Positions 11,585-21,389 of a stretch of DNA of 64,000 nt are shown piece after piece. Under the pieces are notes generated by a model, which saw only the letters and a list, made by a program, of their open reading frames with translations, had not been told where the DNA came from and searched no databases. Each line of letters opens with the position of its first letter. The stretch's first letter is position 1. The position numbers and the translations under genes are program-made. The stretch is taken from contig CAMPQE020000051.1 of assembly GCA_946902985.2 (NCBI GenBank), forward strand, positions 1,550,001-1,614,000. The letters are read 5' to 3'. The DNA comes from Meconema thalassinum (taxonomy: Eukaryota > Arthropoda > Insecta > Orthoptera > Tettigoniidae).

Positions 11585-11862
11585 GTCACTCGGCCCCGTG
11601 TACTTGAGTGTATGTGACCTTTTGTCTGATAACCTGTGTTATTGTGATTGCTATATAAGTGTGTGTAAAGGAATTTGGGGAGGATGTGGAAGGGGGCAGC
11701 CGTGGCCTTAAGCTAGGAACCATCCGCCAGGAGTTGAAGTGGGAAACCATTTCCGAGATAGCTGTGGTGAGAATCAAACCCGGCCCTAGTAGCCACATCA
11801 CGAGGTGGAAAGAGTTCCTTTCATCAGGTATTGAAACCTTTGAGGCCAACTGGGAAGCCTAA
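11585..11862 (-). mobile_element. tRNA-derived SINE, minus orientation
   Basis: Read in reverse complement, this shows the same body as the SINE at 61015-61365: a CGGGTTTGATTC box-B-like word, GGAAACC/TTCCCACTTC, then TTATCAGACA and ACACGGGGC near the end. On the plus strand the 3' end begins GGCCCCGTGTACTTGAGTG. The head is partial. Confidence 0.7.
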
Positions 11863-12759
11863 CTAACATCGTCCTGCAGATCCCAAACACTTGCAAGAGA
11901 CATAGATGGAGATGCTGACTTAGAGTTTCAATGAACAGGGCAACGTAACAATCATTTTACCTGTCCAGTGTTTTGTGCAAATTTATGGCTGCATAATGTT
12001 CTTTTTTATAATGTTGTTAATTAGATAAACTTTTATCATTGATATTACTTGCTTTATTTTAGACTAATGTAATCATAACAACATTCGTGCAAGGACCTTG
12101 CGTCTCTGGCCATGCCACAAGAGACGCGGGTTTGATTCCGAATTATGGTCTCATTTTCAAGTCTTACTCACAAGCACGCTAATGGGTTGAATTTCTTCTC
12201 TTGAAAAAATACACTAAATAGCATCTGTAGACTAGGAGCCATTTAAAATAAATCTATAAGTTATGAGTATAACAATTTTGGAATTTGGAGAAAAGATAAC
12301 ATCTATTAATATCCATCTGGAGAAATGCCAGAATAAGCAATTTTATATTATTTGCAAGTATTTAGACATAATCCAAAATGTAAACGCCATCTCTTATTAC
12401 GGCACCCAGTTGACAGACTACCAATGGAACAAAATCGTCTACCATGTTTGAAACAAGTAGCTTATCCATATTCTAAAGCGTTATCGCACTGATCTACAAA
12501 GAAATGTACTGCGCCCGAATTTATTTATGGCTAAGACCATGACTTAGACGAGATGAGAACTAAGACCCGCAAATTTGAGAAATGACGGAATAAAATTATT
12601 TAGAATAAATAAAATCAAAAGATTTCATACTCAGAATGAGTATTTTATTATGTCAAGCAAGTACTAGTAACATTTATGAAAGGCCAGAAGAAAGGATGGA
12701 AATTTAGAAATTATTTAAACAATAAATAGGTGAATTATTGGAATGGACCGGCCGACATC
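11863..12759. other. Intergenic DNA, no gene seen
   Basis: AT-rich. A box-B-like word (GCGGGTTTGATTCCG) sits at about 12126-12140 in a sequence that may be a decayed tRNA-derived SINE head. The frame at 12263-12451 has no motif. Confidence 0.35.
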
Positions 12760-13074
12760 GCTTGAAGCGCGGATTGCATATCCTGAGGCGGTAGTGTGTC
12801 GTCACAAGAGAGGAGACAACAGCCTGGGGAGGTTAGCAGTCGCGTCAAAGAAGGAGAAAGAGTGGGGGAGACTTGAAGAGAGATCCTGAGGCTAGACTCT
12901 CTACATTGACCGGGTCTGAGTAAGACCTAGTCCAGAAACAGATTTATTATAACAGTGCAACGCATAGTAAGCGAAGCGCAAGGCTTCAGAAGGCAGTGCA
13001 TTTGCGTGAGGCAGAGCTCTCACCGTGCAAGCCAGCATTGCTAGGCGAACTTGCAGCTTTCCAATACACACAGC
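12760..13074 (-). other. Possible fragment of an unrelated LTR
   Basis: This sequence is more GC-rich than its surroundings and sits directly left of the BEL/Pao left LTR. On the minus strand it has an AATAAA signal (near 12942) followed within 50 bases by CCCGGTCAATG. That would fit an LTR R/U5 end. It has no match beside the right LTR. The assignment is tentative. Confidence 0.3.
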
Positions 13075-14376
13075 GTGGAAAGGGTTGGTTGGAGTAGCTC
13101 CCCAACTCGGAATTAGCAGAGGATTAGGTTTCGGACACACAGTGGAATGTAAATAGAACGACAAGGAAGAGACCAAACATTGATAACTAGAGTTAATACA
13201 TTTGTTTGATTTTTTGAATCAATAACAAACATTTTCTTTAGAATGATTGTTAAAAGAAGGCAATTCAAAATGTATTGTTTCTCCAGGAAACTCAGAATAA
13301 ACATTGACTAGAAAATATGAATTACAATACGAATGCATAAAAAAGCCTAACAACAGGCGATTAAAAAATTATTTTCAAGAAAAGATAAAAAAAGCAAGAA
13401 GAAAAAAAGGCTTGGCCTTGAAAAAATGTATTAAACAAGCTTAATTAAAGTTGGCGTTACCAATGGTTGGATACTTGATACAGAGTATCTTCCCATAAAA
13501 TCATCCTGCAGGAGACTCGCTCAGACAGTAGCAGCAAGTAGTATTGTTTTGCCCGGACAGGGCAGAATCGAAGCGTTGATTCAGCACGATCCAAAGTTTC
13601 AAGTGCAGAGCTGGTACATGGCCATGGGTTAGCTGGCCCGCAGGGAGCGGGTCTTAAAATCCAAAAAAAAAAGGCTTCCTCCAGGAAGTCTCGGAATGGC
13701 TTCCGAAAAAAATAAATTGTAGCTCCTTCAACGAAGTGTAACCAGCAGTAACAGATCTCTTGGTACTGACCTGGCCGGCGGGTTACGAGCAGTTACAATT
13801 TCACATTGCAGAGTTGATGAGATGAAGGTCGTTGACTCAGAACTTGCCCAGCACGACAAATTCCGAACAATGAGGCATGCCGCTTAGAGTGGTTCCAGCT
13901 ACACGATGTTTACCAACAGTGCTGACCCAATAAGGGCCTTGTTGTGGTCAGGCAGGCAGCCGTGGTCAGAAGTAGATGACGTAGAGAGGCACAGTAGAAC
14001 GGCGATGGAGATAATATATAGTGGAAATGACGTCATAGTGCGCCGAACATTCCAGATGGGAGGAGGGGTGTCAACAGCCAATCAGCGCATATCTCCATAC
14101 ACATTGCGAGGGTCACTGCTGATGCGAGCACAGTAGTTGGGAGAAAGTGTGACAGTGCGGTGCGTCTAGAAAAACACACTTCAGAAAAAGGTGAGTAGGC
14201 AAGAAATAATAACGAACAACAATTATTAAAACATAAGTTAACTAAACAATAAATAATCAGAACACCGCGTTCATACTGCAATTATAGCGAAGTAAAATAA
14301 TGGGGTAGAAAGATTGAACAAATGTTTCAAACCGTACGGGAAACAAAACCTACAAAACCATTCGCAAAGGCAAACA
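13075..14376 (-). repeat. BEL/Pao 3' LTR (left copy)
   Basis: Nearly the whole interval matches 20080-21381 in the same orientation, with scattered substitutions and small indels. The element's genes run on the minus strand, so this is the 3' LTR. In minus sense TGACGTCA (14028-14035) lies just before a TATA-like ATATATTAT (14011-14020), a plausible LTR promoter. Homology stops at 13074 while the right copy may extend to about 19992, so this copy seems to have lost its last 90 bases or so. No clean polypurine tract was found next to it. Confidence 0.85.
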
Positions 14377-14422
14377 TGTTGGGAGGGGCGAGATAAAAAT
14401 TTGCAGAAAGAAAGCGCAAGAG

Positions 14423-16282
14423 TTAGGCTTCGCGTGGTGTAGGAGCAAGCATGGTGATAGGCCTGAGAAAATGACCAACAGAAGGTTTTAGTTTTACCAC
14501 TTGGATCCAACCATCTCTGCCAGGAAAGCACTCAACAACCCTACCCAAATTCCACACAAGAGGGGGTCTGGGATCTTTCATAAGCACCAAGTCCCCTACA
14601 TGAAGGTTAGAGCAGGACATTCGCCATTTATCACGCTGCTGAAGCAAACCGAGGTAATCCTACCTCCAGCGACGCCAAAAATTATTGCGCAAGCTTTCAA
14701 TTTTGCGCCAAGAAATGGCTAAAGAAGATTCAGAATTCGAATATAACAAAGGGGGGGGGGGGGGGGAGGCAGTCAATGGACCACCAGTAAGAAAATGACC
14801 TGGCGTTAACGGCAGAAGATCTGAAGGGTCATTAGATAAGGGAGATAAAGGTCGAGAATAATTATGCCCTCAATAAAAATAATTAAGCAATTAAATTCTT
14901 CATGAGAAAGGGGGTGCGACCACAAACTCGTCTAAGGCACTTCTTGGAGAGTTTAACACAAGACTCCCAACTCCCACCTTGATGAGGTGCATAAGGGGGG
15001 ATAAAGTGCCACTTGAAATTTCTCTGGTGAGCATAATCAGTTATCTTTTCTAACGCTGAATTATGAGTAAGAGTTCTCTTAATTTGCTCAGAGGCTCCGA
15101 CAAAATTTTTAGCATTATCCGAGAACACTTCTGAAGGAAGACCTCGGCGGGCAGAAAATCAGTAATCTTTTCTAACGCTGAATTATGAGTAAGAGCTCTC
15201 TTAATTGGCTCAGAGGCTCCGACAAAATTTTTAGCATTATCCGAGAACACTTCTGAAGGAAGACCTCGGCGGGCAGAAAATCTGGCAAAAGCTGCCAAAA
15301 AGTAATCAGTAGAGGTATTGGTACTCAGTTCTAAGTGAACTGCTCCGGTAACCATGCACACAAAAAGAGAAATATATAGTTTTCCAGAAATACTTTTTTT
15401 GCCTCAGGGGATTTTTAAAAACAAATGGACCGGAATAATCCAGTCCCGTAAAAGTGAAAGGTTTGGCATGCGCAGATCTAAACGTGGGAAGATCACCCAT
15501 GAGCTGAGCGGTAATCTTAGGGTTGGATTTAAAACATGGAATGCACTTCCGGATTACAGATTTGACTTCATGCACTCCGTTTATGAGCCAATACCTTTCA
15601 CGAATGACAGAAAGTAATGTGCGAATGCCAGCATGAAGATGATGGTTATGATACTGGCGAATAATTAAGGAGGTGACATGATGTTTTGAGGGAAGAATAA
15701 TTGGATGTTTCTTATCCTCCGAAAGTTCAGACAAAGACAAACGTCCTCCTGCCCTCAGCAAGCCGTCAGCATCCGAAAAAGGGGCGAGAGAGGAAAGCCA
15801 GCTCGATTTCTTAAGGGATTGACCTTCTGACAAGGTCTGACATTCTTCAGAGAATATTTCCCGTTGAGTAAGCCATATGATTGTTATAGTGGCTAAACCT
15901 AATTCAAAAAGGGTTAAATAGGGCTTAGGAATAAGGGGTTGATCTACAACAAAATATTTCCATCGCAGGAGATAAGCCATAACCCTTGCCAATTTATCGA
16001 AAGAGGAATATCGTTGCAAGGGAAGGGGGGAGTCGGAAACGAGAAGAGAGGATCCAGTGATCTTCCCAGCATTCGGGAAATCTGATAATTCCGGAAGAGG
16101 AAAAATTGGCCAAGCGGAAGGTTCCTGCAGAAGCCAACGGGGGCCGTGCCAGTATAATGTCAGGTTAGCTAACATAAGAGGGGAACATCCCCGAGAAATG
16201 ACATCTGCAGGATTCTCCTTGCCAGATACATGATGCCATTGTTCAAGATTAGATAATTGTTGAATTTTGGATACTCTACACT
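14423..16282 (-). pseudogene. BEL/Pao pol: RNase H end and integrase, broken
   Basis: The carboxyl part of a BEL/Pao polyprotein on the minus strand. From right to left it holds the RNase H tail (RVSKIQQL, NPADVISRG), then the zinc-binding integrase head (YHNHHLHAG then CIPCF). The integrase core follows with D in GLDYSGPF, D in FSDNAKNF and E in GGSWESC. Last is the BEL-type integrase tail (NLHVGDLV, LGRVVE, RPITML) ending at 14423. Reading frames are broken at about 15300, inside the duplicated block 15041-15284, and around 14880. A run of about 15 G occurs near 14752-14766. It would have integrated element DNA when intact; this copy is dead. Confidence 0.9.
15041..15284. repeat. 122-bp tandem duplication inside integrase
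   Basis: Two adjacent units (15041-15162 and 15163-15284) differ at only a few positions. They duplicate the FSDNAKNF region of the integrase, so the element codes that catalytic stretch twice. The duplication length is not a multiple of three and adds a frameshift. Confidence 0.9.
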
Positions 16283-16507
16283 CTTGAAGGAAGACCTCGG
16301 CGGGCAGAAAATCTGGCAAAAGCTGCCAAAAATTAAGCAGTAGAGGCATTGGTAACAAGTTCTGAGTGAACTGCTCCGGTAACCATGCCTACAAAAAGAG
16401 AAATATATAGTTTTCCAGAAATACATTTTTTAGCCTCTGGGGAATTTTTTAAATAAACTAATGGACCGGAATAATCCACCCCCGTAAATGTGAGGGAGGT
16501 TTGGCAA
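16283..16507. repeat. Integrase fragment copied into the RNase H region
   Basis: About 225 bases here match 15252-15470 in the same orientation: GGAAGACCTCGGCGGGCAG, CTGCTCCGGTAACCATGC, ATATATAGTTTTCCAGAAAT, GGACCGGAATAATCCA. The segment interrupts the RNase H coding region between SDSAITLAWI and RVSKIQQL. It looks like a templated insertion or recombination product inside the element. Confidence 0.88.
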
Positions 16508-17000
16508 TCCATGCCAACGTGATGGCTGAGTCACTCCAAAAGTAAGTTTTGATAAATCGAACTTTTAATGATTGACGGATTATGACCGATAATTCAGCCG
16601 CCAGAAGGGCAGCACAAAGTTCCAGGCGTGGCAACGACAAAGTTTTAAGAGGGGCCACTTTAGACTTAGCGCAAATTAAATTGGAAAAGAAATATGATTG
16701 GACAAGATTACGGCAAACAATATACGCACAACATCCATAAGCTTTCAATGAGCTATCAGCAAAAATATGAAGTTCATATCCTCCACACGAGGGAAAGGGA
16801 ATAATCACTCGCGGGATAATAATATTGGAAAGATCTTCGAAACTATTTCTATAAGAAATCCAATTTTTGGCAATTCTGAAGGAACTGGTTCATCCCAACC
16901 AGTTTTCAAGGATCAAAGATCTTGCATGAAAAGCTTTGCCGTGACGATGACTGGCGCCAAGAACTGAAGAGGATCAAATATCTTCGCAATCTCAGACAAA
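16508..17000 (-). pseudogene. BEL/Pao pol: RNase H, broken
   Basis: In minus sense this encodes an RNase H-like stretch: HIFADSSLKAYGCCAY (first catalytic D), LSLPRLELCAALLAA (catalytic E) and WSDSAITLAW (third D). This order and the LPRLELCAALL signature are standard for BEL/Pao. The frame breaks near 16810 and is then cut by the inserted integrase fragment. Confidence 0.85.
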
Positions 17001-18010
17001 ATTTGCCGCTTAGTTTGCGGTTGGATGTCACTGAGATTAATTTTGAAAATGAATAAAATCCTTTTGAAGACTCCAATAGATGCCTAGAGTTTTGATAGAA
17101 TTACTTTCTTAAAGAAGTTCTACTGAGACGTTATAGACTGAAGTTAAGGGAAAATTAGAAAGGAATTCCTCCGAATTAGAGTTCCATTAGCGCAGGGAAA
17201 ATCCGCCTCCCAAAAGCAAAGCTGTCAAATCGTTAGAGACATGAAGTGCTTCGGATACTGACTCAAATGTATGAAGGAAATCATCAACGTAAAATGATGA
17301 TTTTAACGCTTCAGAAGCTGTAGGAGAATACAGCGGCCCATCCTGGTCAGCAAGTAATTTCAACGTATGTCTAAAAAAGCGGAAGGCTTTAGTCCATATG
17401 TTCGTGTTTTTAATCGAAATTTTTTGACAGGCTTAGTAAGTTCGTCGCGCCAAAGAATTCTCTGCAGATCCCACTGTTGCTGTTCAATCAAAATTTGTCT
17501 ATACATCTGTTTGATATCGGATATCACAGCGATAGGGAACAAGCGAAAATTTATAAAAACAGAAGAAATATCCAATTGAATTGAGGGGCCAAATAATAAA
17601 GTGTCATTCAGAGAAGTTCCATTGGCATCCAAGGCAGAGCCATTAAAGACCACTCTTATGTTTTCCTTTAAAATGTCATTCTTCCAAACAGGATGGTGAT
17701 TAAGGTAAATGACTTCAGGTGGGTTATATGAAGCATCATCTCTCCTGGTAACAACCTCCATATTACCGGGCCCCTCATATTCTTCCATAAATGCTGAATA
17801 TTGAGTTTTTACAACAGGGTCACGTTTAAATTTGCTTTCAACAGCATAGAGTGCTCTTAGAGCTCTAGGGTGTGTTTCAAGATGAAGAGGTGGAATATCC
17901 ACGCGGGGCATGGTTACAACAAATCTACCCTCTAAAATGCGTGTAGTTGTTTCGCAAAACAGTTTTTCACACATTTCATTTTCAACTGAGGAAGGTGAAA
18001 CTGAATCCAT
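17001..18010 (-). pseudogene. BEL/Pao pol: reverse transcriptase, broken
   Basis: Minus-strand reverse transcriptase: VFNGSALDANGTSLND, LLFGPSIQLD, SDIKQMYRQI and TYGLKPSA in order, then the active-site FYVDDF near 17300. These are the standard BEL/Pao RT blocks. The frame opens at 18010 and is lost at 17360. After the YVDD motif an in-frame stop follows GGGFSLR near 17190. It would copy the element's RNA into DNA if intact. LTR and gag context agree. Confidence 0.9.
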
Positions 18011-18179
18011 AGATTCAATTTTCCAAAATTTTTCTTAGTTTTGATCAAGACTTATAATAACAAAATTACATTGTGAGAAATAATAAAATGATTTACGAGG
18101 GACTTGATCCGGCACTAACCAGCCTAGTTTGGTATGATGAGCGAACACTCCTGGTGATATTTTGACTTTAATCATTGAC

Positions 18180-18690
18180 AAAATACATGGGCACTAAGAA
18201 GTATGTCTACTGGAGCGCTTGTATTAAATGTCGGATCTGCCAACTGTATGTCATGAGGAAATTGCCAATTTCTAATTTCAAAAGAATTGCTAGGGTATTA
18301 CTGCCAATAGTATCAATGGCAAGACAATTCAACTGTAATGTTGAATTACAATTAACAGCATCTTTAAGGTGAATTTTAACAAAATGCAAAGATTTAACAT
18401 TGCTATTGTTGATACCGGTAACCTGAATTAATGTAGGTTGGTTTGGAATACCAACTTTTTTTAATAAGGCGCTCACTTATAAAGTCATGGGTGGCGGCAT
18501 TATCCAATAAGGCACGTGCTTCAAGCCATCTACCAGAAGAATCTTGAACTTTTAATAACACGGTTGACAGCAGCACATAGCAACTTCGAATCGAGCGAGA
18601 GCTCTGGGTATAAGATTGCGCATTGGCTCCTGGGGATGTATCTTTGGAACTTCCAGGGGAAGGAGCCTGACGTGGCTTTTCCAAACATGT
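18180..18690 (-). pseudogene. BEL/Pao aspartic protease region
   Basis: The minus-strand frame includes LLKVQDSSGRWLEARALLDN followed by AATHDFISERL. In BEL/Pao this position holds the retropepsin active site, normally D-S/T-G/A. Here it reads LLDNAAT, so the aspartate remains but the next residue is atypical. Frames shift near 18470 and no frame spans the protease-RT junction. Confidence 0.7.
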
Positions 18691-19890
18691 GAAGCAAGGT
18701 ATGATGTTGAGCCTTGCAATGGGAACAGGTATTTTTACATAAACAATCAGACAACATATGCCTAGCTGACAGACAGTTAAAGCAATATCTGCTTCGGGCT
18801 ATTAATTTGCGTCTTTCGTCGGTAGAAAGAGCTTTAAAGGCAACGCAGGAATATAACCTGTGAGGTGCTTTGCAGAGAATACAATCTGTTGCGTTAGGTT
18901 GAACAGTAAAGATAGCAGATTTGTTTACTTTGGTACTGACTGGTTTGACAACATTAGACTTGTTATCTGTACCACCTGACCTATGACAGGCTACGTCCGA
19001 GAGAACTTGACATCTGTTGTTTATGAATGCAAGCAAAGAATCATAGGTATATGACGAAGTCTTTGCTATCTCAATCTCCCATGCTTTTAAGCTTGCGGGA
19101 TCAAACTTGGACCTAATTAAATGAATTAAGAATAAATCCCAGTGCTCGACTGGCTGGTTCAGTCTTGCCAACGCCCTAACATGTAGTTGAGCAGTATCCC
19201 CTAAGGTACGTAATGTTGACAGATTGTCAGCACGTAAGGAAGGTAGGTTAAATAAAGCCTGTATGTGTCTTTGAATGAATTATCTTTCATTGCCATAACG
19301 ACATTTAAGTAAATCTATGGCTATATTATAATTTTCTACTGTTAAGGGAAGTTCTTTAATAAGTAGGATGGGAGGGCCTTCTAACACAGATTTTAAATAA
19401 TGGAATATTTGAATTTCTGGAATTGCCGTGTTTTCATGCACTAGTGAACAGAATAATTCAAAAAATGATTGCCACCTGTCTTCTTTCCCAAGAAGCGTGG
19501 AATTTCAATTTTAGGTAATAATGGTTTTATATTGTTCGCATTATTAATTCTCCCTAGAGTTTCTTCTGCCCTTAACTCCACGGTTAACGCGCGAAATAGA
19601 TCTATGACCTGAGCGTGTGTTTCAAAATAATTATTTTCAACATCTTCTCATCTAATTGTTGCTCTGAACTTTTAATTTCAATTTCAAGCTGTACGAGATC
19701 ATACTTCTCGGAAGCTTGCTCGTAAGCTTTCAAGCGCTGGGAAATGATGTCAAGATTTTGTTCATCCTTGGGTAAGGAGGATATATATTTTTGAAAACAG
19801 GTAAGTTGGCCCTTATAAGCCGCCCGTGAATTTAACAACTTGTCGTCAATTGTTACTGGCATCGCTGGAAGTGTAAAATGACTCACCACT
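18691..19890 (-). pseudogene. BEL/Pao gag, broken
   Basis: Minus-strand gag. An ATG near 19889 opens a coiled N-terminal part (TCFQKYISSL, EIKSSEQQLDEKM). It is followed after frameshifts by LPKIEIPRF near 19510, then LNQPVEHWDL and the cysteine/histidine region CILCKAPHRLYSC, RYCFNCLSARHMLSDC and CSHCKAQHHTLLH. The double zinc-knuckle ending in HHTLLH is characteristic of BEL/Pao gag. Stops and frameshifts between 19170 and 19600 show it is not functional. It would form the particle shell and bind element RNA. Confidence 0.87.
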
Positions 19891-19973
19891 CTCCTTGAAA
19901 CGCCAGGCAGAGAGCCACTCTCCAGGAATTAAGCTGCTTATGGTATGATGTGACTGTTCGTGTTCCCCGGCAG

Positions 19974-19991
19974 AGCTCCCACGTTTGGCCA
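19974..19991 (-). other. Candidate primer-binding site
   Basis: In minus sense TGGCCAAACGTGGGAGCT lies about 85 bases before the gag ATG. It resembles the TGGC...AACGTGGG form of some LTR-element primer sites. If correct, the 5' LTR ends at about 19992, further than the LTR-LTR homology shows. Confidence 0.35.
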
Positions 19992-20079
19992 CGGTAAATA
20001 TTAGATTACACAGATTTTTTAAATTATAAATATGTGGTCTCAGGGTAAAGGTAACGGATTGGTTCCCGAGTTCAGGTAC

Positions 20080-21381
20080 CATGGAAAGGGGTGGTTGGAG
20101 TAGCACCCCAACTGGGAATTAGCAGAGGATTAGGTTTCGGGCACACAGTGAAATGTAAATAGAGCGACAAGGAAGAGACCAAACATTGATAACTAGAGTT
20201 AATACATTTATTTGATTTTTTGAATCAATAAAAAATATTTTCATTAGAATGATAGTTAAAAGAAGGCAATTCAAAATGTATTGTTTCTCCAGGAAACTCA
20301 GAATAAACATTGACTAGAAAATATGAATTACAATACGAATGCATAACAAAGCCTAACAATAGGCGATTAAAATGTATTTTCAAGAAAAGATCCAAAAAAG
20401 CAAGAAGCAAGAAGAGGCTTGGCCTTGAAAAAATGTATTAAACAAGCTTAATTAAAGTTGGCGTTACCAATGGTTGGATACTTGATACAGAGTATCTTCC
20501 CATAAAATCGTCCTGCAGGAGACTCGCTCAGACAGTAGCAGGAAGTAGTATTGTTTTGCCCGGACAGGGCAGAATCGAAGCGTTGGTTCAGCACGATCTA
20601 AAGTTTCAAGTGCAGTGCTGGAACACGGCCATGGGTTAGCTGGCCCGCAGGGAGCGGGTAGTAAAATCCAAAAAAAGGCTTCTTTCAGGAAGTCTCGGTA
20701 TGGCTTCCGAAAAAAATATATTGTAGCTCCTTCGACGAAGTGTAACCAGCAGTAACAGATCTCTTGGTAGTGACCTGGCTGGCGGGTTACGAGCAGTTAC
20801 AATTTCACATTGCAGAGTTGATGAGATGAAGGTCGTTGACTCAGAACTTGCCCAGCACGACAAAGTACAAACAATGAGGCATGCCGCTTAGAGTGGTTCC
20901 AGCTACACGATGTTTACCAACAGTGCTGACCCAATAAGAGCCTTGTTGTGGTCAGGCAGGCTGCCGTGGTCAGATGTAGACAGACGTAGAAAGGCACAGT
21001 ACAACGGCGATGAAGGCAGTATATAGTGGAAATGACGTCATAGTGCGCCAAACATTCCAGATGGGAGGAGGGGTGTCAACAGCCAATCAGCGCATATCTC
21101 CATATACATTGCGAGGGTCATTGCTGATGCGAACACAGTAGTTGTGAGAAAGTGTGACAGTGTGGTGCGTCTAGAAAAACACACTTCAGAAAAAGGTGAG
21201 TAGGCAAGAAATAATAAAGGACAACAATTCGATTTAAACATAAGTTAATTAAACAATAAATAAACAGAACACGGCGTTCATACTGCAATTATAGCGAAGT
21301 GAAATAATGGGGCAGAAAGATTGAACAAATGTTTCAAACCGTACGGGAAACAAAACCTACAAAACCATTCGCAAAAGCGAA
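20080..21381 (-). repeat. BEL/Pao 5' LTR (right copy)
   Basis: Direct repeat of 13075-14376. In minus sense it lies upstream of gag, so it is the 5' LTR. TGACGTCA is at 21033-21040 and a TATA-like sequence at about 21019-21026, in the same arrangement as the left copy. Homology ends at the shared ACCATTCGCAAA near 21375. The left copy then continues into the element and the right copy into unrelated flank. Confidence 0.85.
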
Positions 21382-21389
21382 CGCAGCGG

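Noticed and set aside
12901..13176. A 91-codon minus frame left of the BEL LTR
   Set aside because: It crosses the LTR edge and an AATAAA-bearing LTR-like segment, so it is not a gene.
13899..14281. Frames inside the BEL LTRs as small genes
   Set aside because: They occur in both LTRs with different breaks and no motif; LTR sequence explains them.
14752..14766. A run of about 15 G as a structured regulatory element
   Set aside because: A simple homopolymer inside a dead transposon; its length is unreliable and nothing else supports a function.
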